Assembly (NCBI GenBank): GCA_001899235.1
Contig: MKVR01000004.1
Span: 77,385-141,384, forward strand
Origin: Nitrosospira sp. 56-18
Lineage (GTDB): Bacteria > Pseudomonadota > Gammaproteobacteria > Burkholderiales > Nitrosomonadaceae
Direction: 5' to 3'
Length of the DNA stretch: 64,000 bases
The position numbers were made by a program, and so were the translations under genes. This document shows positions 1-8,458 of the stretch, piece after piece. The first letter of the stretch is position 1, and each line of letters opens with the position of its first letter. Below the pieces are notes generated by a model. That model saw only the letters and a list, made by a program, of their open reading frames with translations, searched no databases and was not told where the DNA came from.

Positions 1-262
1 TGACCGCAATTCTCCCGCTCAGCCCGAAGCTCGGTAGTGCTTCCGAGCTAAGGCCTCCCCCCGGTTCGGCCACCATGGTATGCACGCTGGCATTCTGCGG
101 CACAAGGGAGGCGCAGCCGAAAAAAGGCAGAATGCATAAAATGACGAGATGGCGCCTTCGAAGTATCCACCGGTTTTCGTGACAGAGGCGCAGAAGCGCT
201 TCGTATCGCAGCCATTTTATGCCAGCCGGCCAGACATGCTGCCTCTGCGTGTGCTGCGCCAC
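1..262 (-). CDS. lolB: Outer-membrane lipoprotein LolB (5' part, runs off the left edge)
   Basis: LolB receives lipoproteins from LolA and inserts them into the outer membrane. Reading the minus strand gives a hydrophobic stretch ending in PFFGC (a rather atypical lipobox) and then, about 40 residues later, the segment FGLSGRIAV, which is typical of the start of the LolB barrel. The only conventional in-frame start I found is a GTG at 262, two bases after the stop of the upstream TPR gene, so translation is probably coupled. That start leaves about 46 residues before the lipidation cysteine, long for a lipoprotein signal, so the true start may be a rarer codon further in. Most of the gene lies outside the window. 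Confidence 0.8.
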   Translation of the reverse strand, partial: MAQHTQRQHVWPAGIKWLRYEALLRLCHENRWILRRRHLVILCILPFFGCASLVPQNASVHTMVAEPGGGLSSEALPSFGLSGRIAV

Positions 263-264
263 GC

Positions 265-1983
265 CTACTTGATGAATCGCTTCATGGTGCTCAGCAGCGC
301 TTCATTCCCCGGATGGTCCTTGAGTGCCGCCTGCCAGATTTCCTTCGCCTCATCCGTTACTCCCTGCATCCATAGCACTTCTCCCAGATGGGCTGCAATT
401 TCCGGGTCAGGATTCATGCTGAACGCCTGTCTGAGATAGCTCAGGCCCTGGTTGAAATTACCCAGGCGGTAATGCACCCACCCCAGGCTATCCATGATGT
501 AGGGATCATTCGGGGAAAGCCTGATCGCCTTTTCGATAAGCTCCAGCGCCTCCTTCAGGCGGTTGGTATGTTCGGCAAGGCCGTAACCCAGTGCGTTATA
601 AGCATGTGCGTTATCAGGCTTCAACTCGATCAGCTTGCGCAAATCCCGCTCCATCGACTCCGTCTTGCCGATTCGTTCCGCTGCCAGGGCGCGGTCATAG
701 AGCAAATCGGGATAATCCGGCAATTTTTCGAGGCCCTTGCTAAGCAACTGGTAGGATTTCTGGTAGGCCTTGGCCTCGCGCAGCAACTGCGCTTCGGCGA
801 TGATCAACTGGGCCTGCTGCTGCTCATTTGCCGCAGGCAGACGCTGCAGATAGTGGACCGCTTCCTCCGTCCTGCCTTTCCTGCTTAAGAGAATGGCATA
901 CTTTATCTGCGCGGGAATGTATTGCGCTCCACTGGTCACCGACCGATACGATTCCATGGCTGTATCGATATCGTTGGTTTTCTCATAAACGCCGCCTAGA
1001 TAAAATCGCACCATCCCCGGATCCCTGTAATCCAGCTCCAGCGCTTTTTTAAAATTGGACTCGGCAACCTCGTAGTCCCGCAATTCCATCGACAGCAATC
1101 CCACCGCGACGGCCACGTCGGCATTCCCTGGATTCTCCGCAAGCAATCTCTGGAACTGCTCGCGCGCCTTGGTGTAATTTCTTTCCGCAAGCAGCAGGCG
1201 TGCATACGTGATGCGTGTATCGTTGGCCTTGGGATAACGCTTGAGATAATCCTCATAAAATGCCAGCGCGCTGGCTTCGGAGGTGCGCGCCAATATCCGG
1301 CCCTGATATATCGCGGCGATTTCCCAATCCGGGCGAAGCGCCAGGGCCTGCTTCATCTCGGCCAGGGCGACGTCGAATTGATCTGCGAACCATGCCGCCT
1401 GGGATACGGCGAAATGGGCTTCCGGCAGATTGGAATAGGGTTCCGCCAATTGCTTGACAAGTTCGAATGTCGCATTTTTGTTGGCGCTGCGCACCAGCAA
1501 GCTGTTCAATTGCATGAACGCTTCGCCGACACTGCCTCCTTCCCCGGCAAGCAACTTTTCGAGATGAGGTCTGGCCTCTTCCAGCTTCCCCGCATTCACC
1601 AGCAAGGCCGCCACGGTCTGGCGCCCGGGAATGGAATCCGGATCCAGTCCTATCCAGATCTTTGCTGCTTCCAGGGCTGGCGCCGCCTGGCGCGATTGAA
1701 GAGCAACTTCCGTTGCGCGTTGCGCAACGCGCGGGTCGTGGGTAACTCGTGCCAGTTTCAGGTAAGTGCGGATTGCGATATCCTGATCACCGCGCTGCAA
1801 GGCAGTTTCCGCCAGCAGGAAATCGAACAGCATCGGCGAGGTCAATTCCTGATTCGGTATTTTTGATTTTTGAGCGTCGCTCTGTTCATCCGGTTTGCGC
1901 GTCTCGACATTTGTCTTTGTCGGAATCTGCGCGCAGGCACCGAGAAAAAGCAGCAACAGAGCGCCAGGAATTTTAAGATTCAT
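265..1983 (-). CDS. TPR-repeat lipoprotein
   Basis: 572 residues, starting with a lipoprotein signal (hydrophobic core ending LGAC, cysteine 17). The rest is almost entirely alpha-helical tetratricopeptide repeats, recognisable as repeated A..Y..G..L..A....E.A and DP-start helices from about residue 55 to the C-terminus. TPR proteins are scaffolds for protein-protein contacts; the lipid anchor puts this one on a periplasmic membrane face. It is the first gene of a minus-strand unit with lolB, an arrangement common in betaproteobacteria. The exact partner is unknown. Confidence 0.85.
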   Translation of the reverse strand: MNLKIPGALLLLFLGACAQIPTKTNVETRKPDEQSDAQKSKIPNQELTSPMLFDFLLAETALQRGDQDIAIRTYLKLARVTHDPRVAQRATEVALQSRQAAPALEAAKIWIGLDPDSIPGRQTVAALLVNAGKLEEARPHLEKLLAGEGGSVGEAFMQLNSLLVRSANKNATFELVKQLAEPYSNLPEAHFAVSQAAWFADQFDVALAEMKQALALRPDWEIAAIYQGRILARTSEASALAFYEDYLKRYPKANDTRITYARLLLAERNYTKAREQFQRLLAENPGNADVAVAVGLLSMELRDYEVAESNFKKALELDYRDPGMVRFYLGGVYEKTNDIDTAMESYRSVTSGAQYIPAQIKYAILLSRKGRTEEAVHYLQRLPAANEQQQAQLIIAEAQLLREAKAYQKSYQLLSKGLEKLPDYPDLLYDRALAAERIGKTESMERDLRKLIELKPDNAHAYNALGYGLAEHTNRLKEALELIEKAIRLSPNDPYIMDSLGWVHYRLGNFNQGLSYLRQAFSMNPDPEIAAHLGEVLWMQGVTDEAKEIWQAALKDHPGNEALLSTMKRFIK

Positions 1984-2237
1984 GGAAAATCCACACAGGG
2001 TTCGAAAAATAATGCTATCAAGGAAATAAAGAGGCGGGCTGACCTACGATAAGCCGCCATATTAGGTATATTTTACGCTTATCACAAGTGCGCATTGCGC
2101 TCCCGCGGAGTCTTCAAAAGGGTTTTTGGCGGTACAATGAATTCGATGTGCGCAATAATTCGCTATCCATGGCAACGCCGGCAGCATCTGGAAATGGCAT
2201 GAAACCCTCGTCCGTAAATTGGCGCAGGAGGAAGTCG
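1984..2237. other. Intergenic region between divergent TPR lipoprotein and ABC ATPase genes
   Basis: About 250 bases separate the two divergent genes and must hold promoters for both. An AT-rich stretch at about 2058-2085 is the likeliest promoter zone. The ATPase reading frame is open back to a GTG at 2088, but those 50 codons have no family resemblance and I treat them as leader. Confidence 0.4.
2226..2231 (+). promoter_or_regulatory. Strong Shine-Dalgarno (AGGAGG) setting the ABC ATPase start
   Basis: A perfect AGGAGG sits six bases before the ATG at 2238. It argues for that ATG over the upstream GTG at 2088 and the ATGs at 2169 and 2199, all in the same frame. Confidence 0.65.
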
Positions 2238-3071
2238 ATGCGGGGGAGGAGCGCTCCCGTGATCAGTCCCGGACAACATCCGCCTGCCCTCTCTGCACAT
2301 CGCCTGTCCCGCCAATTCGGCGGGAAGATGGTTGTGCAAGACATCAGCCTGGAGCTGAGGCATGGGGAAGTATTGGGATTTCTCGGCCCCAACGGGGCCG
2401 GCAAGACCACTCTCATGCGAATGTTGACGGGAAACCTTGCCCCGAGCTGCGGCAGGGTTGAAGTTTGCGGGGAAGACCTGCTTGATAGGCCGCGGGATGC
2501 CAAGGCACATCTTGGATATCTGCCCGAGATCCCGCCCCTTTACCGGGAATTGACCATAGACGAATATCTTCGGTTCGCGGCACGCCTGCATCGAGTCGCT
2601 CCAGAGGATATCGCTTCCGCTTTGCACCGGATCAAGCAGCGATGCGGTCTGTCCAGCCTCGGGAACAAGCTGCTGGGCACGCTTTCCAAAGGCTATCAGC
2701 AGCGCGTTGGAATTGCTCAGGCAATCATTCATGAGCCGGACGTCGTCATACTCGATGAGCCGACGTCAGGCCTCGACCCTAACCAGATCCGGGAGATACG
2801 CAGCCTCATCCGTGATCTGGGAGCGGAGCAAGCCGTCATTCTTTCCACCCACATCCTGCATGAGGCTGAAACCATGTGCGATCGCATCCAGATCATGCAT
2901 GAGGGACACATCGTTTTCGGCGAGACGATCGAACGCCTGAAACAGAAAGGGGAAAGCCTGGAGGAGCTTTTTGTTCGTTTCACGCAGGACCGGGAAGTGT
3001 CCGATCACCTCGCTGAACGCTTCGATGAACCGCCTCAACCGCCACGCAGCGACTCCTCGCTTGATTCATGA
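2238..3071 (+). CDS. ABC transporter ATP-binding protein, Gld/ABC-2 exporter type
   Basis: 277 residues with a complete nucleotide-binding domain: Walker A GPNGAGKTT at residues 50-58, a YLPE Q-loop segment near 94-97 (glutamate in place of glutamine, usual for this exporter subfamily), signature LSKGYQQR at 149-156, Walker B ending LDEP at 172-175, and the STH switch near 201. It energises the permease encoded 42 bases downstream. The acidic, proline-rich tail after residue 255 is variable. The start follows the AGGAGG at 2226; a longer form from GTG 2088 would add 50 residues unlike any ABC protein. The substrate cannot be told from sequence. Confidence 0.9.
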   Translation: MRGRSAPVISPGQHPPALSAHRLSRQFGGKMVVQDISLELRHGEVLGFLGPNGAGKTTLMRMLTGNLAPSCGRVEVCGEDLLDRPRDAKAHLGYLPEIPPLYRELTIDEYLRFAARLHRVAPEDIASALHRIKQRCGLSSLGNKLLGTLSKGYQQRVGIAQAIIHEPDVVILDEPTSGLDPNQIREIRSLIRDLGAEQAVILSTHILHEAETMCDRIQIMHEGHIVFGETIERLKQKGESLEELFVRFTQDREVSDHLAERFDEPPQPPRSDSSLDS

Positions 3072-3113
3072 GGCCGCTGCTTCTTCTCCCGATTATTCGC
3101 GTTACCCGCAGCC

Positions 3114-3860
3114 ATGATTTTAACCATTGCCCATAAGGAACTGAAAATCCTGCTCGGTTCGCCGTTCGCCTGGATGGTGCTAGCGCTGGTTCAGGTTATA
3201 TTGGCCTGGACTTTTCTGGCGCATCTCGATGCTTTTCTGGAAATTCAGCCCCAACTGGTGAAAATCGCCAATCCCCCGGGAGTAACCGAAGCCATCATCA
3301 TGCCGGTATTCGCCATGGCGGCGGCGGTTCTGCTCATGATCACACCATTTTTTGCGGCGCGCCTTATCGCGGAAGAGCGGCGCAACCATACGCTCACTTT
3401 TTTACTGTCAGCCCCGGTTTCCATGGCAGAAATCGTCCTGGGCAAATTTCTCAGCCTTCTCATGCTCCTTTCCCTGGTGGTTGCCCTGGTCGCGCTCATG
3501 TCGGTTTCACTGCTTGCCGGAGGGGTGCTCGATCTCGGCCTGTTGCTGAGCAATACTGCGGGACTTCTCCTTGTCTGTGCCTGCTTCGCTTCATTCGGGC
3601 TATATATTTCAACCCTCGGCACACACCCTGCTATTGCAGGAGCCGCCGCCCTGGGCATCCTGCTGGGACTATGGGTCGTGGATATGGCCGCGGAAGACGG
3701 GCCGGCGAATTCAATGGGCCAGGTCTCCCCGCTTTCACATTATCAAGGTTTCAATAGCGGCATTATCGATACGTTCGATCTTGCCTATTTCATGCTTTTC
3801 GTGCTCGTCTTTCTGGTGCTGGCGATACATCGCCTGCATGGAGAGCGGATCGGCAGTTGA
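3114..3860 (+). CDS. ABC-2 type permease (GldF-like)
   Basis: 248 residues with about six membrane segments. After the first helix there is a periplasmic stretch with the PQLVKIANPPGVTEAII-type sequence typical of GldF-like permeases, then the conserved ARLIAEERRNHTLTFLLSAPVS coupling region near residues 82-104. It forms the membrane channel for the ATPase before it and lies 12 bases upstream of the GldG-like gene. In Bacteroidetes GldF works in gliding; here it is a paralogous exporter of unknown cargo. Confidence 0.87.
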   Translation: MILTIAHKELKILLGSPFAWMVLALVQVILAWTFLAHLDAFLEIQPQLVKIANPPGVTEAIIMPVFAMAAAVLLMITPFFAARLIAEERRNHTLTFLLSAPVSMAEIVLGKFLSLLMLLSLVVALVALMSVSLLAGGVLDLGLLLSNTAGLLLVCACFASFGLYISTLGTHPAIAGAAALGILLGLWVVDMAAEDGPANSMGQVSPLSHYQGFNSGIIDTFDLAYFMLFVLVFLVLAIHRLHGERIGS

Positions 3861-3872
3861 ACCAGGCAGACA

Positions 3873-5228
3873 ATGATCACCGCCGATAAAAAACGCCATG
3901 GACGATGGCAGGCAAGGCGCAGCCTGTTCGTGGTGGCGTTGATATCGCTTGCATTGCTGCTGGGGTACCTGGCGCAGGAAAACCGTATCCAGTGGGATGT
4001 CAGCCAGAACGCACGCAACAGCTTGAGCCAGGCCAGCCTGGCGGTGCTGAAGGAATTGAACGGACCGCTGGCCGTTACCGTGTATGCAACCGCTAATGAT
4101 GCGCAATTGGGAAATATTCGCAAGATCATCGGCGAATTCCTGTCGCTTTACCAGCGGGCGAAGTCCGACATAACTGTCACGTTCATCGATCCCACCGAGC
4201 AACCCCAGCAGGCCCAGCAAGCGGGAATACAGGCAAACGGGGAGATGATAGTCGCCTTCGATGGCAGGCTTGAACGCCTCGCATCGGTTAACGAGCAGGC
4301 GTTTACCAATGTCTTGTTGCAGTTGGTCCGGCCAAGAAAAAAAATTGTGGCAGCGCTTGCCGGGCATGGAGAACGTAAATTCGATGGTGCAGCCGGCCGC
4401 GACCTGGGCAGCTTTGGCGCACAATTGGCAAGCAAGGGCTTCAAGGTCGGGAATCTCAACCTTTCCGTCGATTGGGAAGTCCCGGCGGAAACCGATGTAC
4501 TCGTTATTTCTTCCCCGCAGATCGAGTTGCAGAAAGAGGAAGTGGCGAAACTTCTCGCCTATATTGCGCGCGGCGGAAATCTTCTGTGGCTGATCGACTC
4601 GGAGCCTCTGCATGGCCTGCAGCCATTGGCGGAAAAATTGGCATTGACCCTCACGCCAGGAGTGGTGATCGATCCACAGGCGCGTCAGCTGAATCTGCCC
4701 ATTACCTTCGCCATAGGCGCAAATTATGGACAGCACCGGGTCGCCGCTGATTTCGAATATACCACGGTATTTCCCTTTGCCCGCCAGATCACTGTCAATG
4801 ACAATGACGAATGGCAAGGCTTGTCGCTGGTGGATGTAGCGGACGAAGGCTGGGTTGAAGCCGGAGCGCTCGATGGCAAAATGACTTTCGACAAGATGTA
4901 TGATGTGGCGGGCCCCGTCAGTATCGCTGTTACCCTGAGCCGGAATCTGCAGGAACGGGAGCAGCGCATTGCCGTGGTCGGCACGGGTTATTTTCTCGCC
5001 AACGACTACCTTGGCCAGGGAAAAAACCTGGATCTGGGGATCAACCTCATGAACTGGCTGGCCGGCGATGAAAATCTGATTGCCATCCAGCCTCGCGCCA
5101 CGCTCGATAGCAGCCTGAACCTGAACAAAACAGTGCTCGGCTTGATCAGCGCGGGTTTCCTGCTCGTGCTTCCCCTGGTTTTCGTCATGACCGGAATCAT
5201 TATCTGGCGCAAGAGAACGAGAAATTAA
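3873..5228 (+). CDS. GldG-like ABC transporter auxiliary protein
   Basis: 451 residues: an N-terminal membrane helix (about residues 14-33), a large extracytoplasmic domain of the ABC_transp_aux/GldG family including the AALAGHGERKFDG motif near residues 160-172, and a C-terminal helix followed by basic residues (RKRTRN). It is thought to work with the ATPase and permease. In many proteobacteria a DUF4340 gene follows; here the next gene is on the other strand and unrelated. A long open frame on the opposite strand across this gene is a shadow. Confidence 0.85.
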   Translation: MITADKKRHGRWQARRSLFVVALISLALLLGYLAQENRIQWDVSQNARNSLSQASLAVLKELNGPLAVTVYATANDAQLGNIRKIIGEFLSLYQRAKSDITVTFIDPTEQPQQAQQAGIQANGEMIVAFDGRLERLASVNEQAFTNVLLQLVRPRKKIVAALAGHGERKFDGAAGRDLGSFGAQLASKGFKVGNLNLSVDWEVPAETDVLVISSPQIELQKEEVAKLLAYIARGGNLLWLIDSEPLHGLQPLAEKLALTLTPGVVIDPQARQLNLPITFAIGANYGQHRVAADFEYTTVFPFARQITVNDNDEWQGLSLVDVADEGWVEAGALDGKMTFDKMYDVAGPVSIAVTLSRNLQEREQRIAVVGTGYFLANDYLGQGKNLDLGINLMNWLAGDENLIAIQPRATLDSSLNLNKTVLGLISAGFLLVLPLVFVMTGIIIWRKRTRN

Positions 5229-5335
5229 GACCGCTTTGCTTTGCCGGCATGAATGTTGTATGCGCCTTTGCGGGATTCGTGGCGGCGTCTTGAGGTTTGC
5301 GCCCGCCTTCAACATGAGCGCATTGCTCAGCGGCC

Positions 5336-5926
5336 CTACCCGCCAGTCCGGTCGGCGGCCGCGATAGGCGCCTGGGCCTTGTCGGCAAGCTCCTTGAGCA
5401 GTATGGCGGCAGGAACCGGCCTGCCCGCTGGAGTTTCCACTGGAGAAGGCGCCAGCGGCACCAGGAGATCGCCTTTCCCCGGGGCGCCATGCAGCCAGAG
5501 GGCCAGAACATATAGTCCGGGGACGTTGAGAAGCCGCAGCTCGAAACCACCTTGCTCCACCTCTGGAGCCTCCCTCACTGCGCGGATCGCACTCGCGCTC
5601 GATGCGACAAAACCGCCTTCGTTGAAGGCTGAGAATACGTGTTCGTTTGCGGCACCCATGGCAACCGATTCGGCGGAGGCAAGAACCTTGTCGCCTTCCT
5701 GCACGAGATAGCGCCACCCGGTTGGCCTGGCTGCATCGAGCCCTTTTCCCGCCGCCAGGTCGGTGAGCCCCAGCGTGAATACCTGATGGGGCTCGGTGAG
5801 CTGTAAAGTCCCGGTTGCACCACGCAAGGCCGGAGATCTGAAGGCACGGTTCCTGTTCAATTCGAGGAAAGTGGAATGCACGGCGTCCAGTGCCTGCTTT
5901 GGAGGGGTTGGAGTAATAAGGGCCAT
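5336..5926 (-). CDS. Protein of unknown function, partner of the lectin-propeller protease
   Basis: 196 residues, not recognised. No signal peptide or membrane helix. The N-terminal two thirds reads like a small beta-rich domain (alternating hydrophobics around residues 40-150); the C-terminus is proline/alanine-rich. It starts 10 bases after the protease stop, with GAGGAG six bases before the ATG overlapping the end of the protease gene, so the two are almost certainly co-translated. The frame is open upstream to 6040, but the RBS and spacing fix the start at 5926. It could be an inhibitor, chaperone or co-effector of the protease; nothing in the sequence chooses between these. Confidence 0.75.
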   Translation of the reverse strand: MALITPTPPKQALDAVHSTFLELNRNRAFRSPALRGATGTLQLTEPHQVFTLGLTDLAAGKGLDAARPTGWRYLVQEGDKVLASAESVAMGAANEHVFSAFNEGGFVASSASAIRAVREAPEVEQGGFELRLLNVPGLYVLALWLHGAPGKGDLLVPLAPSPVETPAGRPVPAAILLKELADKAQAPIAAADRTGG

Positions 5927-5936
5927 CAGAAGCTCC

Positions 5937-7457
5937 TCAGTATTTGGTGTAGTAAGTGTGGGTCCACGTGCCCGATCCCTTGTAGGCGGTCTGGAGGGTG
6001 GCGTAATTGACGTCCGAGCGGCCGTAGATCGGGTCATCAACGGAAACGTAGTCGATACCCCCCGCGCTGTATTGTCCCTTTATGACGAGGAAGTGGGCGC
6101 CGCCGCCCGACCAGGCCACGCGAATCCCCAGGGGACGGGCGAAGGTCACCTCGTTCTCGATCTGGGCGGTGGTGGCTATTATGCCGCCCACCCAGTGGTC
6201 GAAGTGACCTACCACCGTGAGCGCCTGGTCGAGATAGCCGTAGACGTTGCAGGGGCCGGATGCGCCCGCGCCGCAACAGTCGTTTCGGCCGAGTTCGCCA
6301 TTGGCCACCGCGCACTGCGTCCAGCCGCTTCCTGGTTGATAGAACAGGCCGACACTGGTCCCTGTCGCTGCCCAGCACCAGTTCGACTGCTGTTGCTGCT
6401 GCATGAAGAAGTAGATCTGGTCGAGCCACCAGATCGTATCGACATGATAATCGGTTCCAACGACAAAGACGTCGAGTATGTCGGGATAGCGGCTCAGCGC
6501 ATTGATCGAAGTCTGTGGCGCGACGACGCCTCCGGCAATCTGGAACCAGGAGCCCCAACCGGTGCCGGCGTCCCACCAGACACTGAATACGCCGTGGTTC
6601 GTGCCTACGGCGAAGACATCGAGGTGATCGGGATAGCGCGAGACGACGCTGATGGAGGTATCGGGCGCGGCCACGCCGCCGCTGACAACGAACCAGTTCG
6701 CTGCCCAGCCCCCGTTGGCATCCCACCAGATGCTGTAGATTCTATGGTCCGTGCCAACGACGAACAGATCCAGGTGGGTCGGATAGCGTGCGATGGCCGC
6801 AACCGAGCTGTTCGCGGCGGCGACCCCGCCAGCCACCTGAAACCAGTTCGCCCAGCCCCCGTTGGCGTCCCACCAAGTGCTGTAGATGCCGTGGTCCGAC
6901 CCAACCGCAAACAGGTCTATGTGGTTGGGGTTGCGGGTCACGGCCGTGATCGACGTGCCGCCTGCCGCGACACCGCCACTGACGACAAACCAGTTCGCTG
7001 CCCAGCCCCCGTTGGCATCCCACCAGATGCTGTAGATTTTCATGTCCGACCCGACCACGAACAGGTCCAGATGGTTGGGGTTTCGGGCAATGGCCGCGAT
7101 GGAAGTGCCGGGCGCCGCGGTCAGGTCGGAGACGCGGAACCATCCATTGGCCCAGCCCCCGTTGGCGTCCCACCAGATACTATAGACTTTGTGATCCGAT
7201 CCCACGACGAAAAGATCGAGGTGATCCGGATTGCGGGCCACCACGGTGATCGTCGTTCCTGGCGCTGCGATACCGCCCCGAACCTGGAACCAGTTTGCCC
7301 ATCCCGTGGCAATATCCCACCACGCGCTGTAGATTCCGTGATCCGTGCCCACGCAAAAGATATCGAGATGCTGCGGATACCTCGCTATCGAGGTAATGGA
7401 AGTGGATGGTGCCGTCACACCACCGCTGACCCCAACCCAATTCGGTGCCCAGCCCAT
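5937..7457 (-). CDS. Seven-blade lectin-like beta-propeller fused to a papain-like cysteine protease
   Basis: 506 residues in two parts. Residues 1-345 hold seven tandem units of about 49 residues, each ending in a D/N-x-x-V/I-Y/F-S/T-x-WW motif (WW at 46, 95, 145, 195, 244, 294, 343) and containing RNPNHLDLFVVGSD-like cores; this is the pattern of PLL/AAL-type sugar-binding propellers. Residues 353-506 are a C39/C70 (AvrRpt2-like) papain-fold protease: glutamines 353-357, SNWCWAA with catalytic Cys361, GGGAHFLVIKG with His455, and VDDP with Asp474/475. There is no signal peptide, so export would need a dedicated system or lysis. AAGGAG precedes the ATG by six bases. The fold calls are by eye from motifs. 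Confidence 0.87.
   Translation of the reverse strand: MGWAPNWVGVSGGVTAPSTSITSIARYPQHLDIFCVGTDHGIYSAWWDIATGWANWFQVRGGIAAPGTTITVVARNPDHLDLFVVGSDHKVYSIWWDANGGWANGWFRVSDLTAAPGTSIAAIARNPNHLDLFVVGSDMKIYSIWWDANGGWAANWFVVSGGVAAGGTSITAVTRNPNHIDLFAVGSDHGIYSTWWDANGGWANWFQVAGGVAAANSSVAAIARYPTHLDLFVVGTDHRIYSIWWDANGGWAANWFVVSGGVAAPDTSISVVSRYPDHLDVFAVGTNHGVFSVWWDAGTGWGSWFQIAGGVVAPQTSINALSRYPDILDVFVVGTDYHVDTIWWLDQIYFFMQQQQQSNWCWAATGTSVGLFYQPGSGWTQCAVANGELGRNDCCGAGASGPCNVYGYLDQALTVVGHFDHWVGGIIATTAQIENEVTFARPLGIRVAWSGGGAHFLVIKGQYSAGGIDYVSVDDPIYGRSDVNYATLQTAYKGSGTWTHTYYTKY
6430..7457 (-). repeat. Seven tandem repeats of about 147-150 bp encoding propeller blades
   Basis: The DNA repeats with a period of about 147-150 bases, seen as the recurring tcccacca (reverse of the WWD codons) near 6569, 6720, 6869, 7018, 7168 and 7314. 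Two copies share a perfect 51-base match (6691-6741 and 6988-7038), far more conserved than the protein requires, which points to recent duplication or gene conversion between blades. Confidence 0.85.
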
Positions 7458-7773
7458 TGTCTGCTCCTTCTGTCAATGCCCTGTTCCGAAAAGCGGGACG
7501 GATGCATTGGAAAATAAACGTGCTTGAAAAGATAGATCGCCATATAACCCGTATCCCTGCACTCCTGCACCTGCCTTTCATCGTTGCCCCTTCCTGACGC
7601 ATACCAGCTCATGCCAGCGCGCTCGCGGGCCGAATGCGGGACGCATCGAGCGCAACCCTGATCCGCTGCCGCAGGCGTGTAAGCGAATAACCTGTCAGCC
7701 TGAAGTTTATTCATAGATCAAAGGCGGCAAATTACAAGGACCGAATTGCCTCAACCGAAGGAGTGGCGAAGCA
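7458..7773. other. Gene-free stretch upstream of the propeller-protease gene
   Basis: 316 bases between the protease start and the alkB stop, both on the minus strand. A 99-codon minus-strand frame crosses it (7415-7714) but overlaps the protease gene out of frame and has no recognisable features. I assume it holds the protease promoter; I could not pick out convincing -35/-10 boxes. Confidence 0.4.
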
Positions 7774-8445
7774 TCAGCCTTGGCGGCTCGAAGCAGCCCT
7801 GCGAAAGGTCAGATTGATCCGATGTCTGCCGGCAAAAGAATGGCTGCTCTCCTTGACCGGCAGCACGCCATGATAGCGCAGCCTTGCCGGTCCGCCCCAC
7901 ACCATTACGTCGCCATGCATCAACGGAATTCGCACAGGCCTATCCTTGCGTCGTAAACCACTCCACAGGAAAGCCGCCGGAATTCCCAGCGAGACCGAAA
8001 CGATGGGTGAACTGAAATCACGCTCGTTCCTGTCCTGATGCAGGGATAGCCGCGCCCCGGGCTCGTAGCGATTGACAAGGCAGGCGTCAGGCACGTAATT
8101 TTCAAAGCCGGCGCTTGCCGCGGCCTCGTGCGCCAGCTTCAGGAAAACCGCAGGCATGGACGGCCAGGGCTTCCCGCTTTCCGGGTCTATCGCATCATAG
8201 CGATAGCCCGTAAGATCGGATACCCAGCCGTAGGACCCGCAATTGGTCATCGCTACCGACATGCAAAAGCCGCCCGGCGTGATCATGTGGCGAAACGGAG
8301 CCTCTGCTGTAATAACATGCAGCGCATCAAGAATCCCGGCTTCGCGCGTCAGCGCGAAACCGCGCAGCAGAACCGCGCCGGGACACAATTCTTCCCTTTC
8401 GGGGAGGCGCTCAGTATCCGCATCTGGAAACAGGGGCAACATCAT
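7774..8445 (-). CDS. alkB: Alpha-ketoglutarate-dependent DNA dioxygenase AlkB
   Basis: 223 residues. AlkB removes methyl groups from 1-methyladenine and 3-methylcytosine using Fe(II), O2 and 2-oxoglutarate. It aligns by eye with E. coli AlkB throughout: FRHMITPGG and SVAMTNCG near 51-70, the substrate-binding Y-x-Y around 81-83, iron ligands His136, Asp138 (LHQD) and His192, and the 2OG-binding RINLTFR at 209-215. I chose the ATG at 8445 because it matches the E. coli N-terminus and has GGTGA upstream; ATGs at 8442 and 8472 are alternatives, the last overlapping the preceding gene by 14 bases. Third gene of the ada operon. Confidence 0.92.
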   Translation of the reverse strand: MMLPLFPDADTERLPEREELCPGAVLLRGFALTREAGILDALHVITAEAPFRHMITPGGFCMSVAMTNCGSYGWVSDLTGYRYDAIDPESGKPWPSMPAVFLKLAHEAAASAGFENYVPDACLVNRYEPGARLSLHQDRNERDFSSPIVSVSLGIPAAFLWSGLRRKDRPVRIPLMHGDVMVWGGPARLRYHGVLPVKESSHSFAGRHRINLTFRRAASSRQG

Positions 8446-8458
8446 TTGTTCACCGTCA

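Noticed and set aside
2088..2237. 50-codon N-terminal extension of the ABC ATPase
   Set aside because: The AGGAGG before ATG 2238 and the family length favour the shorter protein.
3735..5717. 660-codon minus-strand open frame
   Set aside because: It lies antisense to the GldG-like gene and has no recognisable domain; the sense gene is clear.
5796..7517. 573-codon plus-strand open frame with repeats
   Set aside because: It is the antisense of the propeller blades; its repeats mirror them and its sequence resembles no protein family.
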